Source of the DNA: Apostichopus japonicus
Lineage: Eukaryota > Echinodermata > Holothuroidea > Aspidochirotida > Stichopodidae
Direction of reading: 5' to 3'
Length of the DNA stretch: 64,000 nucleotides
Assembly: GCF_037975245.1 (NCBI RefSeq)
Contig: NC_092572.1
Location: 19,466,489-19,530,488, forward strand
The translations under genes and the position numbers were made by a program. The notes beneath the pieces were generated by a model. It searched no databases, was not told the DNA's origin, and was given only the letters and a program-made list of their open reading frames with translations. Position 1 is the first letter of the stretch. Every line of letters starts with the position of its first letter. This document shows, piece by piece, positions 11,295 through 21,119 of the stretch.

Positions 11295-12955
11295 GTCAGG
11301 TGGCTTAGCAACAGTTTTCAGGAATAACGTTACCGGCCGGACAAAAGTACCAAATTTGGCATGGAGTTTCTTTTCGACCTATCTATAGATTTTATCCGTG
11401 GAACCCACTTGATCGGCTCCGATTTTCCAAGATGGCGGCCAAAATCCAAGATGGCCGCCAGAAGAAAAAAGGAAATGTCATATATCTGGCTGTAAAAATC
11501 GGAGATGAACAAATGAGGGATCAATTAAGGTGTCAATTAAGTGAGTTAGTTGTTAGGTGTGGGGTGTTTGTGTGGTTGTTACATAATATGGGTTTCTGGG
11601 GATTTTTTCTGTTTGTGGTTTGGAGTTGGCTTTTTGGTGTGTTTGCAGTGATTTGTTGTTTTGGTTCTGTTGGCCTTTGGGTCCGTGTCCTTTTCACGTC
11701 ACGTTAAACGCTACGTTATATACATATGTGGGTAGTGGGCATTTCTGTTTGTGGGTTTCAGTTGGGTTTTTGGTGGTTGTTATACAGACTGGGATTGTTT
11801 TTGGTTCTGTTGCCCTTTGGTCCTTGTCCGTGTTCTTTGCACGTAAAAAGCACACACGCAAATGCAGCAAGGCAACTCTGCCTTGCACATCTCTTTGTCG
11901 GTGCACATGTTCATCTAAATAGTGTACATCGACTGTGAACTGTCTGGTAAAGAAACATCGTATTGAAACATTGTAGACAGAATTCCCGAATACTTCCAGT
12001 AAGTACTTAAAGCCCAAATATCGAAGTTTGAGTTTCAAACTCATTTCGTTTTTGTGTTACCTAAATTAAATATCCGGGTCCGTTGACGTCAAGAGGGGAA
12101 CGAAATGAATGTCGCAATTGAGTTTACACAGTAATTGCTGACTTTTCGTTCCTCCATAGGTGAACAGTTCAAGTTAATGTTTTCTTCAAAGTCAATGAAT
12201 GCTTGCATCTACATATTCTTCAAACTTATGTGACTTTTCATTCAAATCAGATTCGCCATTCTTAAGTGGCAGAGTTTTGAAAATGTAAATTTTGCATTAT
12301 CCTTTGCTTCCCCCCTCGACGTCACAAAAACACTACGTAATAGTAAATCTGTCTAACTTTCACAATACATCGACTAAAAGTCAGTCTGGTGGTTGGATTT
12401 TCAATACTAATCAGAAGGAATCAGAATCTTGAAAGTCAAGTCTACACTTCCACTGACCTTTAACAGTGACAACAAGTGTATTTTCTGTTATATTGGCGGC
12501 CATCTTGGAAATGGGTTATCCGAGCAACGTGTCATGACCATCATCTGTTTCGGTGATCCCGGAAACACCTGAATTGACTCCTCATTTGTTCATTTCTGAT
12601 TTTTACAGCCAGATATATGGCATTTCCTTTTTTTCTCGCAGCCATCTTGGATTTTGGCCGCCATCTTGGAAATGGGTGGTCCAAGCAACAGGCCATGACC
12701 ATCATCTGTTTCAGTAAACCCTGGGAACACCTGAATTAAACCCTCATTTGTTCATTTCTGATTTTTACAGCCAGATATATGGCATTTCCTTTTTTTTTCT
12801 GGCGGCCATCTTGGATTTTGGCCGCCATCCTGAAAAATCTGAACCGATTCAGTGGGTTCCACGGATAAAATCAATAGATAGGTCGAAAAGAAACTCCATG
12901 CCAAATTTGGTACTTTTGTCCGGCCAGTAACGTTAAATTTACTAAGCCACCTGAC
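11295..12955. mobile_element. TA-flanked TIR element with YY1-like motif pairs, copy A2
   Basis: The left end GTCAGGTGGCTTAGCAAC and right end AAGCCACCTGAC are inverse copies and both are flanked by TA (11,293-11,294 and 12,956-12,957). The TIR similarity continues through the GTTACCGGCCGGACAAAAG block for more than 100 bp. Motif pairs AAGATGGCGGCC occur near both ends in inverse orientation (11,431-11,462 and 12,493-12,833). The middle, about 11,540-12,470, is GT-rich on the plus strand at first and has no known domain. The second-copy counterpart is an internally deleted 287-bp version at 52,403-52,689. Confidence 0.7.
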
Positions 12956-13175
12956 TAAACGTACTGTGGCGCTGCGCTTAGAAAGTCTGGGTACAAGCTC
13001 TGCCCCTCCCTTGGCAAATTCCTCGCAAGGCGCCTGTCTAACCGTGTTACTATTCGTTATTTTATATGACATGAAGTAGTTTTTACTCTTTTTTTTCCGA
13101 AATGAATAGCTAGACGGACCGCATCCGTAATGAAATTTGGTTTGCCGATAAAAAAGGAAATAGGGCTGTAGCAAA

Positions 13176-13489
<314 letters not shown>

Positions 13490-13903
13490 ACATTAAATAA
13501 TGCGTGGGAGTATTTATCCAAATCATATGTGGCGGTGGCTGAAACTTCATCCAACACATGCTGCATGAGGAAAATAACTCTTCGTGGTCGTTTCTGTGGC
13601 CTGTGACCGTACAGCATGTTGTCACTCATGATTATGATCATAATGTCTGTACATCCCTTGTGTATTAGTGTAAGTACGTACAATCAGATATATGATCCAC
13701 ATCGATATGGGTTCACTGGGTTTTAATTTGGCTGTTTCCTACAAGATTTCTAACCACAGGTTCGTAGCCAAGGGGGAGGGGATGCGAAAGGTGGACACCG
13801 CACCTCTCCTTCGAGCATATGTTTTCGGTATTTTTTATGATATCGAAGTTTTAGTTAGGGGGATAAATACGAGGAGAACCGGTCTTAAATTTGATTTGAG
13901 ACT

Positions 13904-13981
13904 AATGATGACGTCATCGAGGAGGCTGAGCGGACCGAGGCGATAGCCGAGGTCGCTGCCCTTCTCGATGACGTCATCATT
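13904..13981. promoter_or_regulatory. Inverted repeat carrying two full CRE palindromes, copy A
   Basis: Two 18-bp arms, 13,904-13,921 and 13,964-13,981, are perfect inverse copies. Each contains TGACGTCA (13,909-13,916 and 13,969-13,976), the CREB/ATF consensus. The loop between them is GC-rich (GGCGATAGCC core). It is kept unchanged in copy B at 53,466-53,543. It may be a regulatory site, or the terminal part of an unrecognised mobile element. Confidence 0.5.
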
Positions 13982-13984
13982 CAT

Positions 13985-15600
13985 AAATGACCCTAACAAA
14001 TGTTAGAAATCGGCAATTTTTCGCTATTTTTTGCTGATCTGGTTTTAATTCTCTTTATGCCTCCCTTGATCTTTTTCCTGAATGACGTAATAGTCACCTC
14101 ATGTAAAACAGCATTTTCTTCCCACGAACATTAAGCGTGAAAAAATACGAATGAAGCAGTGTCGTTTGTTCTTAAATTTTGGTGGTTTAATCAATTGAAA
14201 CACTACAAAATGGAGGGAAAAGACAATTAAATAAGAACAGATGAACAAATTTCTAAAATTAACATTTTAAAACTTTTTTTTGACCTACCAGGTCAAATTG
14301 CGAAATAAACATATGCTGAGTTGTGTGTGTTCTGAAAAGTCCGTAAACGCTACAACAGTAAGGCTAGCAAGTAGCAACGTTGCATGTTGCTAACATTCTT
14401 TTGAGTAGAACTCTTCTATCCCTGGTCGGTAGATGAACCGTTCAAATAAACGTTTACTGGGCCTGAGAATGTGCAGTTTTTGAAGAGATTCCGAGCCCCA
14501 TTGTTCGACAGGTTTGGATTTGTAGTAACCGCAGTGTTATTGCGAGTCTGAAAGATCGCTAGGTCTAGTCCCTGGTCAGTCATGTCGTTACTGCTAGTAG
14601 TAGTAGTGCTTACGTTATTGTTAGGCTTAGCGACAAGGTTCTTCTGTTATAGTGTCAACATTGGACGTTTTACGCTTCGGTTCTTCGTTGAAGCACCTCG
14701 AAAAGGTTGCTGACATTGACTCTAGCTCAAAATTAAGCTCAAAATTAATCCCTTAGTCATTTCATGATCCTCGAAGTATTTAGCTGGATGATAAGAAGTA
14801 CGTACAGTGTGTATTGAGACTAGGTGTGTGTGAAAACATATACAGTGCTACTGCTGTAACTAATTGCAAGTAGGATATATATACTGTACTGTATTTGCAG
14901 TTTCGAACATTTCTTTGCCCATAAACATATTTGCACATACTCATGGCAACGTTACACCATGTCTTCATTACTTTTAATGATGACTTCATGATTGCCACGG
15001 CAACAAACCAGTGTTTGTCTAACATTTCGATCCTAAAGCAATTCTCCTCTCTATACACTCGACCAGTCTCGAATCGCATTCGAGACTGGTCCAGTATACA
15101 GAAAGTTGGTTTAGGCATTTATGAATAGCCGTTATAAGAGGTTTTAATATTTGTACACCAATAAATTAACTGTGTTTGAATTTTCGAAAATTCTTTAACC
15201 GAAATTGTTCATCATACTTCCCTCTACTCGTGCAATTTTGACAGGTCTGTTAGGGGTTGAAGGGGTTTTTTCTATATTGGTTGTCCATAAGATGAAATTT
15301 TGTGCAACATTATGGGTGTTTTTTGAAGTGAATTTATTATTCAAATTCTGAACAAATAATGAGCTTAAAACCTTGAAAAGTGGGGCTGACTGGTATTGTG
15401 GGCGTTACGTAGAATTATCAACAAAAGCAATAGTCTACAGGAGATGCGATGAGGTCGAACATGATCGGTGACTGGTGACAACATTGAAAAAGTTTATTAT
15501 TGAAGAAAAAAAAAAACTATTAGGAAAAATTTGGTACTGAGGCAAAAGTGTACATCTGGTTGGTCATTGTCAAGCCCGAGAAGAGCCATTTCCGGTGATC
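13985..15600. other. Duplicated spacer, no gene recognised; contains a perfect hairpin
   Basis: The stretch matches about 53,545-55,195. At 15,061-15,091 two 14-nt arms (GACCAGTCTCGAAT and its inverse) surround a 3-nt loop CGC, and the hairpin is unchanged in copy B at 54,656-54,686. Short open frames on the minus strand near 14,780-15,118 show no domain. Confidence 0.5.
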
Positions 15601-15604
15601 TGGG

Positions 15605-16595
15605 GGGCTATCAAAACCAGAAATTTTCTTGTACGCTGCGCGTGACCCTGAATGTGATGTGACCCTTAGTATTGTATGTAAGTTGCATGCTGTGGCTGGT
15701 GATAGAATTGGATTCAGCAACGTGGTAGCTGCCTATAATACATCTCGAAGAACGATCACATTTGAAAGTACCATGCTGAATGGGTGTAGGTTTAGAAGTT
15801 AGAGGTGGAACAGCAGCACGCACAAGGTCTCGTAGGTTGCGTGGTCGCCTGTATGCGATGGTGGCTCGTTGGAGTCTATCTAAAGTGAGGAGAATGTTGT
15901 GGCTGTAAGAGGTGATTTGCTGACGAGGAGGAAGATTTGGGTAGAATGTAACAACCAGGGGGAGCTTGTTGTCGCAATCTCGTCCCTTTATGTCTTTCAA
16001 AGTAGATGATCTGAATGGCTTGACGTACCTTTCTGGCACTATGGCGACTGGCAGTAAGGTGTTTTTCCAAAGCACCTGTATCGGGCAAATGAAAGAGGAA
16101 TTGTTAGAGCAAATGCAAAAAAGACGAAGTGCTTGACTGTAACAATTCCAGACTTACAGTGACGGGGATGTCAGCTGGAAGAATGGAGATACTAGTGTGT
16201 CTGTGGGCTTGGTGTATCAGTCTGTAGAGAGAGAACCATGCTCATTGTGAACAGTCACATCGAGAAAATTAACCTGTTGGTGAGAGTAATCAGAGGTGAA
16301 TTAGATGGTGCTGTGCAAATAATTGATGTGATTGATGAATGTGAGCAGGTTAACCTCATCACTGGTCCAAACGAAGAAGGTGTCATCAATGTAGCGCCAT
16401 CAGATGAGAGGACGGCAGGGAGCTGTACTGAGCATGCATTCGTCAAGGCTAGACATAAACAGGCAAGCAAAGGAAGGAGCCATCCTGGTACCCATGGCAG
16501 TTCCATGTATTTGAAGGTAATGCTTGTCCATGAACGTAAAGTTGTTTTTGGTGAGAACCTGTTGCATTAGAAATTTTATGTCAGATGTCAGAAAA
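15605..16595 (-). mobile_element. Penelope-like element fragment: reverse transcriptase C-part, copy A
   Basis: On the minus strand, reading from about 16,595 down, the frame encodes YLQIHGTAMGTRMAPSFA (16,530-16,470) and then, after a frame change, RYIDDTF at about 16,398-16,378. The latter is the YxDD catalytic motif of a reverse transcriptase. Further on comes LPLVVTFYPNLPP and LLTLDRLQRA with RRPRNLRDLVRAA, the linker typical of Penelope-like elements. The GIY-YIG domain that should follow is missing, and the frame has shifts and stops, so it is dead. The element ends just before the first microexon acceptor. Copy B holds the same fragment at 55,200-56,190. Confidence 0.8.
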
Positions 16596-16614
16596 ACTTT
16601 TCTCTTCCTTCCAG

Positions 16615-16650
16615 ACCTGTGACGTACGGAGCAATCGACCATGATCAATG
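16615..16650 (+). CDS. Microexon E1, 36 nt, copy A (probable leader ending in ATG)
   Basis: A strong pyrimidine tract and CAG precede 36 nt followed by donor GTAAGAG. This is the same frame of flanking sequence as three other microexons downstream. In phase 0, the phase that keeps the rest of the gene open, this exon has a TGA but its last three bases are ATG (16,648-16,650). It may therefore be a mostly non-coding leader providing the start codon. An earlier ATG at 16,641 in another frame would open only a short frame. It is identical to its copy at 56,209-56,244, unlike the other microexons. Confidence 0.45.
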
Positions 16651-17395
16651 GTAAGAGAGACAGAGATTCATGTTCATGTTAATTAGTAACGGTCATTTAT
16701 GCACAGGGAAGGCGGTGTTACTATATAAAAAAGAAATAACAGTATTATACTTTGATTCTCATCACGGAGGAAAGATTTATAACTGATGTGTAAAGAACAG
16801 GAAACGAAGATAAACCAGTTACAAATTTATATCTCGATATGATGATAGCACTGTTCTCAATGTCAAGTTTAGTTGCGGCCTAAATTTATTCCTTCCACAC
16901 ACAGTCAATGAAAAGCTTAACAAAGAAACTGCTAGACTTTATAATACTACAAGATTTAGTCCGATGATGTGGTGTGTTAGAAGACTCACACAATATTCGA
17001 ATATATCTTTAAAAAATCATCTGTCAACACCCCCCCCCCCCCCACAACAGATGCTTACTGATTATTTTATTTCACTCTGCTGATGTGCAGATTATAATTC
17101 GTTACTAGTTCAAAAAGTATCAGAGAAGCTTTGTTTTAATGTTAAGTAAATCCTTAGTTGTCTTCACAAAATCAATTTTCACAGGTTATTGACTGTGAAA
17201 GGAAGTGAAAAAAAAAACACATTTTAAAAGTCTCTTGTATTGTTGCATAAGGAAAGTAATGTATTAACATCACTCAATGCCATATAACGATTCAACAGTG
17301 TTACCGTAGTGTAACAATTTGCTCTACACACAAAGGGCTAACTCTATAAATGTATACTCAAATCTCCCATATCTTTACTGTGCGGGGGAGGGGAG

Positions 17396-18887
17396 TATGG
17401 CAAGCCGTTTTAACATTTACCTCGCAATTAGACTTAAGTCGAATACATTTCACTTAAGTGGAATACATTCTACTTAAGTGAAATGGAATTCCACTTAAGT
17501 GAAATGTATTCCACTTAAGTGGAATTCAATTTCACTTAAGTAGAAATGGACATTTCTATTTCACTTAAGTGGAAATGCATTCCACTTAAGTGGAATTGTA
17601 TTTCACTTAAGTGGAATACATTTCCACTTGAGTGGAATTGTATTCCACTTAAGCTAAATAGCCCATCTATTTCACTTAAGTGGAATACAATTCCACTTAA
17701 GTGGAATGCATTTCCACTTAAGTAAAATACAATTCCACTTAAGTAGAATACAATTTCACTTAAGTGGAATAACATCTTTTGGGCGTCAATTTCACTTAAG
17801 TGGAATTCTATTCTGCTTAAGTAAAATACAATTCCACTTCAGTGGAAATGTTGATATGTGGCTTACATATAAATACAATTTAGGGTAATGTTCGTCGTAA
17901 CGCATTCAATTGCTCATCACATATGATGATTGAGTCGATCCTCGTTGCACGTGTACATCATGGCTTCGGCTAATCATTCACATCTAACATTGCTGGAATG
18001 CGATCAAATAATTGTTGTTGTTAGAGAAAGAATTCGAAGTGTTGTTTCCTCACTTGCACAGGGGAACAATCAGTATGATGCACAACAGATGCGACTTACA
18101 TCTTGTTTAAGTAACATAGGCAGAATTCGTAACTTTTTAGATAGTGAAACTTTTGACGAAATAAAAGATTCCATCCAAAACCCAAAATCCACAAAAAGTA
18201 AAATGTTTTCTTGCCCTTGTCAATGCGTTTTCGGCTGTAGCCCCAACCACTTATAATGTATTTGCCATGGCTTTATTTTGGTAATGGTATTCGTCAGGTA
18301 CCAGGTCAGGTACGTACGTACACACCTTGCACGGATGTTAAGTGCTAGCTGGATCCCGATGGACAGCCGATATTCATTGTGCACATATCGACACCACGTA
18401 CGTACGTACACGTATCGCGGCAAGTTGTTTATAATGGCGCGCAAAGGCATGGGCAAAGTTTGGCGGTAAATGTACTAGCCAATCACATTCCACTTAAGTG
18501 GAATAGACTAGTCAATCACATTCCACTTAAGTGAAATAGACTATCCAATCACATTTCACTTAAGTGGAATGCATTTCCACTTAAGTGGAATTGTATTCCA
18601 CTTAAGTAGAATACAACTCCACTTAAGTGAAATGCATTTCCACTTAAGTGGAATGCAATTCCACTTAAGTGAAATAGAATTTAGCTTAAGTAAAATGCAG
18701 TGACAAGTTGATGAATTCAGCTTAAGTAAAATACAATTAAGCTTAAGTGTAATGCTATTCCACTTAAGTGAAATAGAATTCCACTTAAGTTAAATAGTAT
18801 TCTGCTTAAGTGAATTGAATTCCACTTAAGTGAAATGTATTCGACTTAAGTCGAATTGCGAGGTAAATGTTAAAACGGCTTGCCATA
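17396..18887. mobile_element. TIR element with 21-bp-spaced CTTAAG palindrome arrays, copy A
   Basis: The ends are inverse copies for 69 bp with a single mismatch: TATGGCAAGCCGTTTTAACA at the left, and its inverse ending GGCTTGCCATA at the right. Next to each TIR is an array of the palindrome CCACTTAAGTGG and variants, about 19 at the left (17,430-17,850) and about 17 at the right (18,488-18,855). Where the spacing is regular the CTTAAG cores are exactly 21 bp apart. The flanks are G-rich, so the target duplication cannot be read with certainty. A related intron module at 21,410-21,450 lacks the element, which shows it is an insertion. The middle holds a 98-codon ORF (17,960-18,256) and TACGTACGTAC runs. 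There is no transposase. Confidence 0.85.
17960..18256 (+). CDS. Small ORF inside the CTTAAG element, copy A (98 aa)
   Basis: ATG at 17,960 opens a frame starting MASANHSHLTLLECDQ and ending with a Cys-rich tail, CPCQCVFGCSPNHL. The first two thirds look helical and charged (RIRSVVSSL, RRLTSCLSNIGR in the other copy). No family is recognised. In copy B the TAA is read as AAA and the frame continues to 58,050 for 149 codons, adding KCICHG. Only a few substitutions separate the copies, including M to R. It could be a captured host gene piece, an element gene, or chance. It lies exactly between the two palindrome arrays. Confidence 0.35.
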   Translation: MASANHSHLTLLECDQIIVVVRERIRSVVSSLAQGNNQYDAQQMRLTSCLSNIGRIRNFLDSETFDEIKDSIQNPKSTKSKMFSCPCQCVFGCSPNHL

Positions 18888-19353
18888 GGAGAGGGGGTAA
18901 GCAATATGCTGCTTTGTGGGGTAATCAAAATGTATCCCTTTTTTTACACTAAATTGATCCAACAACGATGTTCTGTGTTCTATCTTTGAATACTTCCCTC
19001 TTTTCCCTACTTGTCATCTTATCGTCCATGGTATCCATCTGATCATCTCAGTAAGAAGTTTATCATTATGACGTCACACAATTTGTTTTGATTGGCTTAA
19101 GACTATTCTGTTTTCCCTGTAAAGCTGATGTACGTATTCATGTTATTAAGTCTGTGAATCTTACAATGACGAGTCTGTCTCCTATATTAACTTAAGTGTG
19201 CTGAATACAGATGTGCGTTTACCCGCCAGGAATAGTATACTGCGATATTTGTGAAGGTATATCACTCCAATCTATTTTTTTGCTTTGCCTTATTATATGT
19301 TTTTGAAACACAATTTCAACATCTCATGAAAATAACCTTTCTTTTCCTTTCAG

Positions 19354-19377
19354 GCCGGTTCTATGGTGGGAGAAATG
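19354..19377 (+). CDS. Microexon E2, 24 nt, copy A
   Basis: The acceptor TTTCCTTTCAG and donor GTAAGAG enclose 24 nt, a multiple of three, encoding AGSMVGEM in phase 0. The copy-B exon (59,045-59,068) encodes AGPMLGEM. Both differences change an amino acid, while the 75 bases before and roughly 150 bases after the exon are essentially identical between copies. The symmetric phase lets it be skipped or repeated without breaking the frame. Confidence 0.5.
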
Positions 19378-20662
19378 GTAAGAGAAACAGGGAATCATGT
19401 TCCTGTTAATTAGCAACGGTAATTTATTAAGTTGTAAATGATGACAATACTGTTCTCATGTCAAGCTTAGGTGCGTCTTAAATATCTTCCTTCTGCACAC
19501 AGTCAAAGCAAAGCTAAAAAAAACAGCTAAACAAAAGAAACGGATACTACAAGATTTAATCCGATGACGTTGTGTGTTAGAAGACTCACACAATATTCGA
19601 ATATATCTTTCAAAAAGTCATCTGTCAACCCCCTCCCCCCCCCTCCAGCAGGTTCTTACTGATTATTTTATTTCACTCTGCTAATGTGCAAATTATAATT
19701 CGTTGCTAGTTCAAAAAGTATCAAAGAAGCTAGTTTAAAATGTTATTGAGCGATATGCTTCCCAAATTTGTGCCAGTTCAAAGCCTCAAGTAACATTTCG
19801 AGAAGGTTTACGCTGGTTCTTATCTCCATTAATTAAGTATATATTTAGCACACCTTGTTACTGTTAATTTTTTACGGTGGTTTATAGTCGTTTTTTCAAA
19901 GGCCAAGTTCTGAATATTGTACCAACTCTTTCTATAGTTAGTCAAAATGAGCTAGGAATGAATTAGAATTACACTTTATTTTTTTCCCTCGACATGAAAT
20001 TTTATTTGGGAATATTCAATGATAACATTAATTGTTATCATGTCGTTGCCTAAACTTATGTACAAACATATGACACCTATAACACCAACTGATAAGGTTC
20101 CATTCTGCTTTTCATTTTACATTTTATTTTGCTCTTTTACATTGTATGTAGTGAAAACCTGGCTGATCCAGCTAACAAATAACGTTCTTATTGGCATTAA
20201 GCATCGAATAATGTAAACGTTTGTCCAGAATGAACAGAAGTTTCAATTCTGTTCCAATTCGACGGTAGCTTGCACCTGCAGCTAGGACATAATAATGATA
20301 CAAAAGCATTGTTTATTAGAAATTATACTAATGTATATTAGGTGTGTACTCATCATGCAGGCGGCGGATGAATTGACATATTTCAAATGAAAGGCAGAAA
20401 CTAGCGGCTTGTAGTTCGATTGTTTTAAGGCTGATGTATGTATTCATGTTATTAAGTCTGTGAATCATTCAGTGACGATTCTGTCTCCTATATTGACTTT
20501 AGTGTGCTCAATGCAGATGTGCGTTTACCCGCCAGGTATAGTTTACTGCTATATTTGCGAATGTATATCATTCTAATTTATATATTTTTTGCTTCGCCTT
20601 ATGATATCTTTTTGAAACACAAATTTAACATCTCATGACAATAACCTTTCTCTTCTTTTCAG

Positions 20663-20698
20663 GTACCTTACTTCATGGATAGGCTAAAGGCATCAATA
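20663..20698 (+). CDS. Microexon E3, 36 nt, copy A
   Basis: The acceptor CTTCTTTTCAG and donor GTAAGAG enclose 36 nt encoding VPYFMDRLKASI in phase 0; the other two phases contain stops in this copy. The copy-B exon at 60,355-60,390 encodes VPSIMERLMASI. All four base differences are amino acid changes, in an exon whose flanks (over 110 bases before, about 150 after) differ by a single base indel. Confidence 0.5.
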
Positions 20699-21119
20699 GT
20701 AAGAGAGACAGGGATTCATGTTCCTGTTAATAAGTAATGGTAATTTATTAACAGGAAGGCGGTGTTACTATGTAAAAAAGAAATAACAGTATGAGACTTT
20801 GATTCTGATCAGGAAGGAAAGATTTATAACTGATGTGTAAAGAACAGGAAACGAAGATAAACCAGTTACAAATGTTTATCTCGGAATGATGATACTTCTG
20901 TTCTCAATGTCAAGTTGAGGTGCGGCTTAAATATCTTCGTTCCGTACACAGTCAAAGACAAGCTTAACAAAGAAACTGATAGACTTTATAATACTACAAG
21001 ATTTATTCCGATGATGTGGTGTGTTAGAAGACTCACACAATATTCGAATATATCTTTAAAAAATTCATTCCTCACCCTCCCCCCCCCCCCAGCAGATGCC
21101 TACTGATTATTTTATTTCA

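Noticed and set aside
11432-12044. Overlapping hydrophobic and Cys-rich frames on both strands
   Set aside because: They lie in the GT-rich interior of a TIR element; strand-symmetric openness and composition point to chance.
16238-16570. 110-codon plus-strand frame (also 55,832-56,164 and 29,859-30,176)
   Set aside because: These are opposite-strand shadows of Penelope-like coding sequence, which gives the recognisable motifs on the minus strand.
17430-18860. CRISPR-like array
   Set aside because: The regularly spaced repeats are short palindromes with short repetitive spacers inside a TIR element of a eukaryotic genome.
20019-20216. Recurring MITLIVIMSLPKLMYK-type frame in three modules (also 22,456 and 59,711)
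   Set aside because: Shared because the intron modules are duplicated; no splice sites around it, and it lacks any domain.
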